64,000 nt of DNA, taken from assembly GCA_964581505.1 (NCBI GenBank), contig CAZOOR010000004.1:16187-80186 (forward strand), written 5' to 3'. Source of the DNA: CAZOOR01 sp964581505 (lineage in GTDB: Bacteria; Bacteroidota; Ignavibacteria; Kapaibacteriales; UBA2268). The translations under genes were made by a program, and so were the position numbers. Below are positions 17,217 through 26,078 of this stretch, piece by piece. The notes beneath the pieces were generated by a model, which was not told the DNA's origin, did not search any database, and was given only the letters and a program-made list of their open reading frames with translations. The stretch's first letter is position 1. Every line of letters begins with the position of its first letter.

Positions 17217-18863
17217 TTATTTTTTAGTTAAAGCAATAATAATACCTAAAAGACCACCGATTTGAGCAACAACAGTCAAAGTAGTCATAGCAATTTGTCC
17301 CCAGCTAATATCTTTTTCCGGAGGGACAAGAATATAATCACCGGGTTCAATTTTATAGTTCATAGATTCAGCATCGAACTGCTGTCCTTTCTTCTTCACA
17401 ATCATTGTGCCACTTTCATCGGAACGATAGCCGAAACCACCCGCCGCACTAATATAATCCAAATATGAATACCCGGGTTTATAAATAACCATACCGGGAT
17501 TATTCACTCTACCCTGCACATTTACAAAAATCTTTTTATCTGGCACAATAATCGAATCCCGTGCCTTTAGCAAAATATTATCTTCCGAATTATAATCGGA
17601 CATTAACTTAGGAAAACTGATAGCCATAACGCCTGGTTTTTCAATCAATTTTGCTTGGAAATATTTATATTCACTCACGGACATATCCCCGGAAGGAATC
17701 CGTCTAAGCCTTTCCATCTCAGGGTCAATAGTACCAATTTCAGATTGTCTGATTAGAAAAGTCGCTTCCAATGAACCTCTATCAGTTATACCACCTGCTT
17801 TTCTTATAATATCAGCTACACGAGTTGTTACTCCGTCAATCGGATATTTTCCGGGATAAAGCACTTCCCCATCAACCATAACTTCACCGGGCATATTTTT
17901 TTTCGGGTCTTTGCGGATATATACTCTGTCTCCATTTTGCAAAGGGAAATCGCCGAGTAGTGGTTCATTAGTGAATATTTTTTTGCGCCAAGTATTTAGG
18001 TCAAGGAAAATAGTCTCAATTCCTCCGTCAGGTAAGAAACGGGCTAATTCTACACTATCCAGAAAAGATGTATAGAAAAAACCGTGTGCAAATTTAATCA
18101 AAGTCGAAAGCGAATCACCCTCAACAAACTCATACTCACCGGGAAAAGGCAGTTCACCGCGTATTGCAATTGTTTGTTTTTCACTTATTTTCGGGATAAT
18201 TATTCTATCACCACCTAAAACAGTTGGATTTGCATCTTCATCTCCGATTTTAAAAAATTTTACTAAATCTACATTAATCGGCTTATTCAAACCCTTACGA
18301 TATATTTTGATATTTCTTAACGAACCATCAGGTTTTAAACCACCTGCCTTTTCAATTACTTCGGATATACGGTCAACGGCAGAAGCAGGAACAATAGCAG
18401 ATTTCTTGATTGCACCACTGATTGATACTTTAAATTTTCGTACATCATATAGAACTACATATATATTACTAGTTCTAAATGTTTTTCGCATTAAATTATA
18501 AATAGCCTTTTCACCTTCGGCAAGTGTCATTCCTTTTAGATTAACAATACCTACATCGGGAATCATCATTTTACCTGATGGAGAAATAGGAATATGATAC
18601 TTTTTTGTTTTTGAGGAAATAACTGCAATATCGAATATATCACCTGGTCCTAAAACATATTTTTCCGGGTCAATCTCTTTTTCCAACAAGCCTTCTGCTT
18701 CGGAAACAATCCTTTCAGATGTCTGTCGCGCTAATGTGTCTATTATTCCCGGCTTTGCACTTGAATATTCATAGTTCTCTACTTGCGAAAAAACACTCGC
18801 AAAAGAAAAGAAAAACACTAAAAATAAGGTCTTAATAAACATTTGTTTATTTATTTTCTTCAT
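17217..18863 (-). CDS. SLBB-domain polysaccharide export protein (Wza-like)
   Basis: A 548-residue export protein. It has a signal peptide (about 1-26, ending in FSQ), a poly-export domain 'YVLGPGDIFDIAVISSK' (about 69-150) and about four SLBB repeats ('VSISGAIKKSA', 'IAIRGELPFPGEYEF', 'VMVDGEVLYPGKYPI', 'VNVQGRVNNPGM'). A C-terminal hydrophobic segment 'GGLLGIIIALTKK' may span the outer membrane. Unlike E. coli Wza it has no lipobox Cys at the signal cleavage site. It pairs with the Wzz-like gene downstream, so it likely exports the same polymer. Confidence 0.85.
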   Translation of the reverse strand: MKKINKQMFIKTLFLVFFFSFASVFSQVENYEYSSAKPGIIDTLARQTSERIVSEAEGLLEKEIDPEKYVLGPGDIFDIAVISSKTKKYHIPISPSGKMMIPDVGIVNLKGMTLAEGEKAIYNLMRKTFRTSNIYVVLYDVRKFKVSISGAIKKSAIVPASAVDRISEVIEKAGGLKPDGSLRNIKIYRKGLNKPINVDLVKFFKIGDEDANPTVLGGDRIIIPKISEKQTIAIRGELPFPGEYEFVEGDSLSTLIKFAHGFFYTSFLDSVELARFLPDGGIETIFLDLNTWRKKIFTNEPLLGDFPLQNGDRVYIRKDPKKNMPGEVMVDGEVLYPGKYPIDGVTTRVADIIRKAGGITDRGSLEATFLIRQSEIGTIDPEMERLRRIPSGDMSVSEYKYFQAKLIEKPGVMAISFPKLMSDYNSEDNILLKARDSIIVPDKKIFVNVQGRVNNPGMVIYKPGYSYLDYISAAGGFGYRSDESGTMIVKKKGQQFDAESMNYKIEPGDYILVPPEKDISWGQIAMTTLTVVAQIGGLLGIIIALTKK

Positions 18864-18894
18864 TTTATTCTAATATTTAATTCACATTTACATA

Positions 18895-18902
18895 CAAATA
18901 TA
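18895..18902 (-). promoter_or_regulatory. Candidate -7 promoter element for the polysaccharide export operon
   Basis: TATATTTG on the minus strand, 32 nt upstream of the SLBB gene start; matches TAnnTTTG. The -33 box is not clear. Confidence 0.35.
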
Positions 18903-18957
18903 TGTAAAAATTTATAAAAATACTTAATTATTCACTGGGCTTCTAAATTTTGTTTAT

Positions 18958-18965
18958 TAAATTTG
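18958..18965 (+). promoter_or_regulatory. Candidate -7 promoter element for suhB-dapF operon
   Basis: TAAATTTG, 30 nt upstream of the suhB ATG; matches TAnnTTTG. Weak -33. Confidence 0.35.
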
Positions 18966-18994
18966 TAGATTATCTAATTTATAAAAAATAGTTT

Positions 18995-19807
18995 ATGTTT
19001 GATGAATTAAAACAATGTGCCATTGATGCCGCCTTACTCGGAGGAAAAATCCTCAAAGAAGGCTTTGGCACTAACTTTAGAATATCTTCCAAAGAAGGAA
19101 AGAACAATCTTGTTACGGAATACGACAACAAATCCGAACAGGCAATAATCGAATTAATTAAATCACGTTTTCCATCTCATCGCTTTTGGGCGGAGGAAAG
19201 CGGTGTTAGCGGTGAGGAATTCGCTGAAATCACTTGGGTAATTGACCCGCTGGACGGTACCGTTAATTTCGCTCACAACTTGCCGATTTTTAGCGTCAGT
19301 ATTGCCGCCATCAAAGGAAAAGAAATCCTATGCGGTGTTGTTTATCAACCAATGCTTGATGAGCTTTTTGTAGCAGTCCAAGGACAAGGTGCAAGCTTGA
19401 ACGGCAAGGAAATTACTCCCTCGAACACTTCCGATATGTCAGTCTCTTTTTTAGTAACGGGTTTTCCATACAATGTTCACGAAAATCCTGGTTATTGCAT
19501 TAATCAATTTGTTGATATTATTCATAATGGTATCCCAATTCGACGACTTGGCTCTGCGGCTCTAGACCTTGCCTATGTCGCTTGTGGCCGTTTTGACGGA
19601 TTCTGGGAAATCAATTTACATCCTTGGGACGTAGCCGCAGGTGTTTTGCTTATTAACGAAGCAGGTGGTAAAGTTACACAATATAATAGAGATGATTATT
19701 GGCTTACTGATAATAATATTCTTACATCTAACGGTATTGTGCATAATCAAATATCCAATTCTTTAATTTCGTGTTACACTGAGTTTTCACAGAATAATGA
19801 AAATTGA
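18995..19807 (+). CDS. suhB: Inositol monophosphatase family protein
   Basis: A 270-residue Li-sensitive phosphatase-fold protein. Metal-binding motifs are complete: 'WAEESG' near residue 65, 'WVIDPLDGTVNFAHN' near 87 and 'LHPWDVAAGVLLINEAGG' near 212. Family members hydrolyse inositol-1-phosphate or related sugar phosphates, and SuhB in E. coli also acts in rRNA transcription; substrate here is not shown. It overlaps dapF by 11 nt. Confidence 0.87.
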   Translation: MFDELKQCAIDAALLGGKILKEGFGTNFRISSKEGKNNLVTEYDNKSEQAIIELIKSRFPSHRFWAEESGVSGEEFAEITWVIDPLDGTVNFAHNLPIFSVSIAAIKGKEILCGVVYQPMLDELFVAVQGQGASLNGKEITPSNTSDMSVSFLVTGFPYNVHENPGYCINQFVDIIHNGIPIRRLGSAALDLAYVACGRFDGFWEINLHPWDVAAGVLLINEAGGKVTQYNRDDYWLTDNNILTSNGIVHNQISNSLISCYTEFSQNNEN

Positions 19808-20666
19808 TGTTTACTATATGTCAGGAGCAGGTAATCTGTTTTCTGTTATTGATAACAGAAAATACAAGTTTGATATTAATACCTTGAAACAACTCTCCCC
19901 TATTCTTTGTAGTAAAAATGAGTATAATAATTTCATTAGTGAGGGATTTATTGCAATAGAAGATTCCGATTCTTATGATTTTACTGCAAAGTTTTTCAAT
20001 CCTGACGGTTCCTTTGGGGCAATGTGTGGAAATGGTGGCAGATGCGCTGTTCATTTTGCTTTTCATAATAAATTTTTTACTAATAATGCAAACATATTGT
20101 TTGATATGGCAGACAATATTTATGAAGCAAAAATAGAAAGAGATGGTAATATCACATTAAAATTTCCGCCACCTGTAGAAATAGTACTTAATAAAATAAT
20201 CGAAATTGATACTTTAAATTTCAATCTTACATATATTGATGTCGGTTCACCACATGCAGTTATTAATTATTCAGAACTAAATCTAAATATGCCATTCCGA
20301 GAATTTGATATATCTAAATATGGTAAATCAATTCGTTACCATAATGAATTTCAACCTTCCGGAGTGAATGCTAATTTTTACTTAATTGACAAGAATTGTA
20401 TCCAATTGCGAACTTATGAACGTGGTGTTGAAGCAGAAACAGGTGCCTGTGGCACAGGCGCTATTTCAACAGCTATTGCAGGTCATTTCTTGCACGGACT
20501 CCCGTTTCCTATTACAATTATTCCACCTAGCCGGCAACCACTTTCTGTCAATTGTACATTAGTTGGAAATACTATAACTAATTTATTTTTATGCGGACCG
20601 ACAGATATTTTGAACAAAACAACAATTGATATTCCTAAATTTTTTCTTGAGGCAAGCAATGATTAG
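19797..20666 (+). CDS. dapF: Diaminopimelate epimerase
   Basis: A 289-residue DapF that converts LL- to meso-diaminopimelate for lysine and peptidoglycan. The two catalytic cysteines are present: 'MCGNGGRC' (C77) and 'ETGACGTGA' (C218). The start 'MKIDVYYMSGAGNLF' is family-like, with S in place of the more common H in the SGxGN element. ATG at 19797 overlaps suhB, and the stop overlaps the M20 peptidase gene by 8 nt, giving a tight three-gene unit. Confidence 0.93.
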   Translation: MKIDVYYMSGAGNLFSVIDNRKYKFDINTLKQLSPILCSKNEYNNFISEGFIAIEDSDSYDFTAKFFNPDGSFGAMCGNGGRCAVHFAFHNKFFTNNANILFDMADNIYEAKIERDGNITLKFPPPVEIVLNKIIEIDTLNFNLTYIDVGSPHAVINYSELNLNMPFREFDISKYGKSIRYHNEFQPSGVNANFYLIDKNCIQLRTYERGVEAETGACGTGAISTAIAGHFLHGLPFPITIIPPSRQPLSVNCTLVGNTITNLFLCGPTDILNKTTIDIPKFFLEASND

Positions 20667-21840
20667 TCCCGACACAATTAAAACAGATGTAGAGAAAATA
20701 TTTAAGTATTTACAAAAAGTAAGAAGAACTATACATCAGTATCCCGAGCTATCATTCAAGGAATATAAGACATCAAGATTACTCCGCTATGAGTTGGAGC
20801 GGCTTGGCATCAATTATGAACGAGTACTTGACACCGGATTAATTGCTCGTATCGGTACAGGTAAGAAGTTAATCGCACTCCGAGCAGATATTGACGCCCT
20901 ACCCATTAATGAAGAAACCGATGCAGACTTCGCCTCTACTGTCCCAAATATAATGCACGCTTGTGGTCATGATATGCATACAGCTATGTTACTTGGTGCG
21001 GCTCGTCTGCTAAAAAATTATGAAGACAAACTAAATGGTACTGTACTTATTATTTTTCAACCTGGTGAAGAAAAGCTACCCGGCGGAGCTTCTCAAATAA
21101 TCGAAACGGAAATACTCAATAATCCAAAACCGGAATATATTTTTGGTCAGCATGTTTTCCCTGCCGAATCAAGCGGCACTATTTCAATTAATTCCGATTA
21201 TGTAATGGCATCTGCCGATGAACTCTATTGGACAATAAATGGTAAAGGCGCCCACGCCGCTCAACCGCATCTCGGAAACAATCCGGTTATCGCCGGTGCA
21301 AATATTATTACACAAGTTCAGACTTTGCTCAATTCGATTAATAATCCTATTTCTCCGGCAGTACTGACAATTACTTCTATACATGGCGGCAATGCTCCAA
21401 ATATTATACCCGAAGAAATTAAAATTTCCGGCACATTAAGAACCTTTGATAATGAATTGCGTTTTGAACTTCTAAAAAGAATTGAGGAATTAAGTATTAC
21501 TACAGCGGCAAATTATGGTTGCAAGTGTAATTTTTCTCCATTGGTGGGCTACCCACCGTTAAAAAATGATATAAAAGCAACTGAATTAATTTCAAAGACT
21601 GCTACCGAACTAATAGGTAAGGAAAATGTGAAAAAATTTGAACCGAAAATGTGGGCTGAAGACTTTGCTTATTATTACGAAAAAGCGAGTATTCCTTCTT
21701 GCTTCTGGTTTCTCGGTGTTAAGCATAGGGATACTGCCACAATGCCTGGACTTCATCACCCTCAATTCTTACCTGACGAAGAAGCAATGAAAACAGGTAC
21801 GGCTTTGTTTGTTGCCAGCGCATTGAAAGCATTAGAATAG
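20659..21840 (+). CDS. M20D-family amidohydrolase (N-acyl amino acid deacylase-like)
   Basis: A 393-residue metal-dependent amidohydrolase. The two-zinc site motifs are intact: 'HACGHDMHTAMLLGAA', 'FQPGEEKLPGGA' and 'HHPQF' near the C-terminus; the lid/dimer domain with 'GKGAHAAQPHLG' is in the middle. Members remove acyl groups from amino acids (hippurate, N-acetyl-diaminopimelate, indole-acetyl amino acids). ATG at 20659 is chosen because it overlaps the dapF stop (ATGATTAG) and fits the family start. The tight link with dapF suggests N-acetyl-diaminopimelate as substrate; this is inference. Confidence 0.88.
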   Translation: MISPDTIKTDVEKIFKYLQKVRRTIHQYPELSFKEYKTSRLLRYELERLGINYERVLDTGLIARIGTGKKLIALRADIDALPINEETDADFASTVPNIMHACGHDMHTAMLLGAARLLKNYEDKLNGTVLIIFQPGEEKLPGGASQIIETEILNNPKPEYIFGQHVFPAESSGTISINSDYVMASADELYWTINGKGAHAAQPHLGNNPVIAGANIITQVQTLLNSINNPISPAVLTITSIHGGNAPNIIPEEIKISGTLRTFDNELRFELLKRIEELSITTAANYGCKCNFSPLVGYPPLKNDIKATELISKTATELIGKENVKKFEPKMWAEDFAYYYEKASIPSCFWFLGVKHRDTATMPGLHHPQFLPDEEAMKTGTALFVASALKALE

Positions 21841-21867
21841 TTTGATTATATAATAAGAACTTTTAAT

Positions 21868-21898
21868 AAAAAAAGCCGCTCGAAAGCGGCTTTTTTTT
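21868..21898. terminator. Bidirectional terminator between amidohydrolase and OmpA genes
   Basis: AAAAGCCGCT-CGAA-AGCGGCTTTT is a perfect 10-bp stem with a tetraloop, flanked by A-run and T-run on both sides. It sits between converging genes and can serve both. Confidence 0.9.
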
Positions 21899-21914
21899 AA
21901 CATTTGCCAGAAGA

Positions 21915-23096
21915 TTATTTAGCTCTGAAGAATTCTACTCTTCTGTTTTTCTGCATATTTTCCGGCGAATTATTAGGAACTATCGGCTCGTCAGGACCTT
22001 TACCGTCTGTTGTCAATCTCGTTCCGTCAATACCTTTTTTGACCAACCAAGTTTTGACTGCGGCGGCTCTATCTTTTGATAGCTGCATATTGAAATCTCT
22101 CGAACCGGAATTATCAGTATGTCCGACAATTTTAAGTTCCATCTCCGGACGGCTTTGCAATGCTTTAAGCACGAAACCGAGTATTCTTTCGGATTTATTA
22201 GTAATGTCTGCTTTGCTTGTGGCAAACTCAATGTTTCTAAGAATTAATTTTCCACCAACGGGAATACTAAGAATATCATCATCAGCATCTAATGGGTCGG
22301 CGCCGTTATTAACTTCAATACCGTCAATAATACCACCACCGTCAGTATCAGGGTCTAATGGGTCTGTTTTGTATTTATTGACCTCTTCGCCGTCAAGCAA
22401 ACCGTCATCGTCAGTATCGGGATTATTCGGGTTTGTGCCGATTTCTTTTTCATACTCATCAGTAAGTCCGTCTCCATCACTATCTCTTTTGATGACTGCA
22501 ACAGTGTAATGAATACCTAAACGCCCGTTCCAGTTGCCGTCTGCCCAATCGTCATAAACAGGATTGAAATCATCAGTTGTACTTAAACCGAGACCAAAGT
22601 TAAAATCAAGTCCCCAACTATTTGATAAATCATAAGTAAAGCCTGCAAGAATAGGAATACTCATAGCAAAACCGTTATCAGATGATTCAGGGTCGCGGTT
22701 TGTCGGTAGTTCGCTTACTGAGAAAATATTTGCACCAATACCAAGTGCTAAATATGGATTAAATGTTGTCCCCGGGTCAAAGAAAGAGTATCTAACTCTC
22801 AATTCAGGAATAATCTGCGTGGTTTCGTATTGCGAAAATCCGTCAGTTCTGTCTGTTCCGTTTCCGAGATAAGTAAATGCGAATTCAGGTGTTAAATAAT
22901 CACCCAAACCATTGATATAAAGTACATAAGCACCAAAAAGAGGACCAAAAGTTCTGTCTTCTTGTCTTCCTTCGTTAATACCACGTGAAATACCGCCACC
23001 AATACCGACTGCTATTCTTTTATCTTGTGCAAATGTATCATCTGCCCAGCTCAATAATAGAAAAGATGCTAAAAATAGAGTAATGATTTTCTTCAT
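21915..23096 (-). CDS. OmpA-family outer membrane protein with TSP3 calcium repeats
   Basis: A 393-residue outer membrane protein. It has a signal peptide (1-23), a beta-barrel part (about 24-195), thrombospondin type 3 Ca-binding repeats ('DSDGDGLTDEYEKEIGTNPNNPDTDDDGLLDGEE' region, about 200-268) and a C-terminal OmpA peptidoglycan-binding domain (about 285-393) with 'GHTDNSGSRDFNMQLSKDRA' and 'NRRVEF'. It anchors the outer membrane to the cell wall. This architecture is very common in Bacteroidota. It is monocistronic, with a long AT-rich leader region upstream. Confidence 0.92.
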   Translation of the reverse strand: MKKIITLFLASFLLLSWADDTFAQDKRIAVGIGGGISRGINEGRQEDRTFGPLFGAYVLYINGLGDYLTPEFAFTYLGNGTDRTDGFSQYETTQIIPELRVRYSFFDPGTTFNPYLALGIGANIFSVSELPTNRDPESSDNGFAMSIPILAGFTYDLSNSWGLDFNFGLGLSTTDDFNPVYDDWADGNWNGRLGIHYTVAVIKRDSDGDGLTDEYEKEIGTNPNNPDTDDDGLLDGEEVNKYKTDPLDPDTDGGGIIDGIEVNNGADPLDADDDILSIPVGGKLILRNIEFATSKADITNKSERILGFVLKALQSRPEMELKIVGHTDNSGSRDFNMQLSKDRAAAVKTWLVKKGIDGTRLTTDGKGPDEPIVPNNSPENMQKNRRVEFFRAK

Positions 23097-23420
23097 TAGA
23101 ACCCTCCAATTTAATTAATTTAAAAATATTAAAAGAACAATTATCTTTATTAAAATATATAAACGATAGTTTATGCTATTCATTTTATTTTCTATTTTTC
23201 AATAATTCAAAAGCAATACGAAATTGTAATAATTATTTTTATCAAATTAATTATATTCCTGTAAAATAGTGCAAAAACATCATTAATTCCTAATTATTTT
23301 TTATATTATTATCCTCATTTCCAACATTTCCATTAGTTTTTCATCTGAAATTTTCTCAAATTCGTATTTAATAATTATTCATTACAAGTAATTATTATTC
23401 ATAAAGGATAGAAATAACTA
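23097..23420. other. AT-rich divergent intergenic region between ompA-like gene and rimM
   Basis: 324 bases with no plausible gene. It must hold the promoters of both flanking genes, but I see no clear TAnnTTTG on either strand. A perfect inverted repeat ATAAAC-GATA-GTTTAT (23159-23174) lies 63 nt upstream of the OmpA gene and could be an operator. Confidence 0.4.
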
Positions 23421-23930
23421 ATGAAATTTCTCGGAACCATAATAAAATGTAATGATGATGGAACATTAGTGCTTACCGATATTCCGGGTGAGCTGAGCGG
23501 CTTATCAATTCCGGCTGATGTTCTAATTGGCTATTCGGAACAAACGGCTTCGGCTTATGTTTTGGAGAGTTTTGAATTCAGAGGCAAGCGGCTAATTGTC
23601 AAGCTCAAACAAATCAATTCTTATGGACGTGCTAAACAATTGATTGAAACGGGGATATTTATTGAAGCCGATTTATTGATTTTTGAAAATAATGAAGGAC
23701 ACTTTGTAAGCGATTTAGTTGATTGCACTGTGATTGATGTTGATACTAATGAGATAATCGGCAAATTAATTGATGTATATACTATGCCCGCAAACGATGT
23801 CTGGATAGTTAAGACTAATGAAGGCGAGCTTCCGCTACCTGCTGTCAAGGAAGTAATTAGAGATGTTGATTTGGAAGAAAGAAAGATATTTATTAAAATG
23901 ATTGACGGATTAAAGGATTTGATTACATGA
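23421..23930 (+). CDS. rimM: Ribosome maturation factor RimM
   Basis: A 169-residue RimM, which helps the 30S head mature by binding S19. The N-terminal beta-barrel (about 1-85) and the C-terminal PRC-barrel (about 95-165, 'LVDCTVIDVDTNEIIGKLIDVYTMPANDVWIV') are both visible, with 'LPAVKEVI' near the end as usual. The trmD start overlaps it by 4 nt. The usual neighbours rpsP and rplS are not adjacent here. Confidence 0.87.
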   Translation: MKFLGTIIKCNDDGTLVLTDIPGELSGLSIPADVLIGYSEQTASAYVLESFEFRGKRLIVKLKQINSYGRAKQLIETGIFIEADLLIFENNEGHFVSDLVDCTVIDVDTNEIIGKLIDVYTMPANDVWIVKTNEGELPLPAVKEVIRDVDLEERKIFIKMIDGLKDLIT

Positions 23931-24616
23931 CAAACGGAATTAGAATTGATGTTATTTCCACACTACCAGATGTATTCGAATCGGTTATATCAACCGGTAT
24001 TATTCGTATTGCCCGCGAGAAAGGATTAGCGGATATTCATATTCATAATCTGCATAATTATTCAAAAGATAAATATGGACATGTGGACTCTACCCCTTAT
24101 GGCGGTGGTGCAGGTATGCTAATTATGTGCGAACCTGTATTTGATTGTATTGAGCAATTACAAGCCGAGAGGAAATATGATGAGATTATTTTTCTCAGTG
24201 CGGACGGCGAAAAATATACTCAAAGTGCTGCAAATGAATTATCATTGAAACAAAATATAATTCTGCTGTGCGGCAGGTACAAGGGTATTGACCAAAGAAT
24301 AAGAGACGCACTAATCACTCGGGAAATATCGGTCGGTGATTTTGTATTGAGTGGTGGCGAACTCCCTGCAATGATAATGATTGATTCTATTGTCAGGCTA
24401 TTGCCCGGCGTATTGGGTGATGCAGAATCCGCTCTCGAAGATTCATTTCAGGACGGTTTGCTCGAACCCCCATATTACACACGCCCCGAAAATTTCAGGG
24501 ATATGAAAGTTCCCAAAGTACTTCTCGAAGGAAATCACAAGGCAATCAAAGAATGGAGAATGGAAAAATCAAGAGAAAAAACAGAGCAAAGAAGACCTGA
24601 TTTATTGGACGAATAG
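23927..24616 (+). CDS. trmD: tRNA (guanine-N1)-methyltransferase
   Basis: A 229-residue SPOUT-class TrmD that methylates G37 of tRNAs and so prevents frameshifting. The SAM knot region is clear: 'DSTPYGGGAGMLIMCEP', 'LLCGRYKGIDQRIRD', 'SVGDFVLSGGELPAMIMIDSI' and the C-terminal 'LLEPPYYTRPENFR'. It overlaps rimM by 4 nt (ATGA) and converges on the PHP gene with no gap at all: the two stop codons abut. Confidence 0.95.
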   Translation: MTNGIRIDVISTLPDVFESVISTGIIRIAREKGLADIHIHNLHNYSKDKYGHVDSTPYGGGAGMLIMCEPVFDCIEQLQAERKYDEIIFLSADGEKYTQSAANELSLKQNIILLCGRYKGIDQRIRDALITREISVGDFVLSGGELPAMIMIDSIVRLLPGVLGDAESALEDSFQDGLLEPPYYTRPENFRDMKVPKVLLEGNHKAIKEWRMEKSREKTEQRRPDLLDE

Positions 24617-25444
24617 TTATCTTCTTACAGAATGATACTTGATTGAATCAACAACGGAGTAGGGCATAATAAATTTGCCGAAATTATCATCGTCATACTC
24701 CCTATTTCCGTGATAATCCGAACCACCTGTTGCCAGTAGCCAATACTGAGAAGCAGTCTTTTTGTAGAAATTGATAGCGGCTTGGTCATGACTTGGGTGA
24801 ACAACTTCAATACCGTCAATACCAATTTGGATAATTTTAGATAATTCGTCTTGCGAAAGGTATTTACCCGGATGAGCCAGAACAGCAACACCGCCTGCTT
24901 TGTTAATGACTTTTAAGGCTTGTGAGATTGAAAAATTGGATTTTGGTTCATAAGCGGGTTTGCCCTCTGCCAGATATTTCCAAAATGCTTCCTTGAGGCT
25001 TGGCACCATACCGGTTTCCGTCAATACGCTTGCTATATGGGGACGGGCAATTGGAGCTTTGCCGGCTTTTTCTTCAACCTGCGAGAAATTAATATTCAGC
25101 CCGAGAGCATTCAATTTTTTTACAATTTTTTCAGCACGTATATAACGCTCTTCTCTGAATTCTGCTACATAACGCAATAATTCAGCATTGCCGACATCGA
25201 AATTGTAGCCGAGGATATGGTACTCCTTACCATCTTCGTAACAACTGAATTCGATACCGTCAATAATCTCAACAGAATATTCCTTACTAAAATCCCTTGC
25301 TTCAATACAACCGTCAATAGAGTCGTGGTCGGTTATACTAATTGCCGACAAGCCGGCATCAGCCGCCTTGCTGAGCAACTGTCGGGGTGTTAATATACCA
25401 TCGGAATATGTTGTGTGAGTGTGTAAATCAACATAAGCTCCCAT
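24617..25444 (-). CDS. PHP-domain phosphoesterase (RNase AM/YciV-like)
   Basis: A 275-residue PHP (polymerase and histidinol phosphatase) protein. Metal ligands are in 'DLHTHTTYSDG', 'ITDHDSIDG', 'IDGIEFSC', 'VLAHPGKY', 'VVHPSHD' and 'TGGSDYHG'. The order fits the YciV/RnaAM type, which acts on 3',5'-nucleoside bisphosphates and 5' ends of RNA. The substrate here is inferred from family. It is convergent with trmD. Confidence 0.85.
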   Translation of the reverse strand: MGAYVDLHTHTTYSDGILTPRQLLSKAADAGLSAISITDHDSIDGCIEARDFSKEYSVEIIDGIEFSCYEDGKEYHILGYNFDVGNAELLRYVAEFREERYIRAEKIVKKLNALGLNINFSQVEEKAGKAPIARPHIASVLTETGMVPSLKEAFWKYLAEGKPAYEPKSNFSISQALKVINKAGGVAVLAHPGKYLSQDELSKIIQIGIDGIEVVHPSHDQAAINFYKKTASQYWLLATGGSDYHGNREYDDDNFGKFIMPYSVVDSIKYHSVRR

Positions 25445-25772
25445 TAAAAAAATACCTTATTTAATCTTAATCAGGGATATAGACGTAATATGTTTAAATA
25501 CATTGAAAATAATTACAAATTATTTTTTTTGTTTGGCTGAAAAGCGATTAAATAATTTTTGCAGGAATACTCAATTTTAATTATGTTGGAGAAATATAAA
25601 GTAAATTATCTGTTTTTTAGCCGAGTATTTTACATTTCAGGATATAATTAAATTTAGTATTTAGGACGTACTTTAAACAAAGATGTGGTACTAAGTGAAC
25701 TAACAGAAATGGCTTTTTTACCTAAGTATAAGCTGAAAGATGCGGTTATATTCTTTGAAATTGATAGTAAAA

Positions 25773-25812
25773 TTTCTACATTTTACTACTAATTTCTACA
25801 CTTTATTACGAA
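25773..25812. repeat. Two tandem 20-bp repeat units (cluster 1)
   Basis: Unit 1 TTTCTACATTTTACTACTAA and unit 2 TTTCTACACTTTATTACGAA are adjacent and differ at three positions. The same unit recurs 105 bases further on. Confidence 0.75.
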
Positions 25813-25917
25813 TTAGTGTATTTTTACTACACTGCCATACGATAAAGCGGCAATTATGAATTACGGCATAATTAGTTATTATTTCAATATGTTATGAGAT
25901 TTACACCATTAACCCGT

Positions 25918-25970
25918 TTTCTACACTTTACTACGAATTTCTACACTTTTCTACACTTTTCTACACTTCG
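25918..25970. repeat. 20-bp repeat unit plus three 10-bp half units (cluster 2)
   Basis: A full unit TTTCTACACTTTACTACGAA (25918-25937) is followed by three copies of a 10-base half unit, CTACACTTTT, CTACACTTTT and CTACACTTCG. The pattern is iteron- or minisatellite-like. Confidence 0.75.
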
Positions 25971-26078
25971 CTCCAAGTATATATTATTTTTCAAAGGACA
26001 CAGAGTGAGCGAACACTCGTTTGCAATATAAATGAGTTAGAGTACAATCGCAAAGAAAGGGTTTAAAAATGTTTTAAA

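Larger units (their letters stand above)
25445..26078. other. 634-base non-coding region with repeats and possible gene remnants
   Basis: No intact gene is seen between the PHP gene and fic. The region holds two clusters of a 20-bp repeat (listed separately) and a short open stretch on the plus strand (25709-25792, 27 codons from an ATG, or 35 from a GTG at 25685) that reads 'MAFLPKYKLKDAVIFFE' and then runs into the first repeat. It may be a decayed gene; I cannot assign it. A weak hairpin (GAGTG/CACTC, about 26003-26018) lies 3' of fic. Confidence 0.4.

Noticed and set aside
25773..25970. Possible CRISPR array
   Set aside because: Units are adjacent with no unique spacers, only three full copies, and no cas genes in the window.
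26003..26018. Hairpin 3' of fic as terminator
   Set aside because: Only a 5-bp stem and no T-tract on the minus strand; too weak to call.
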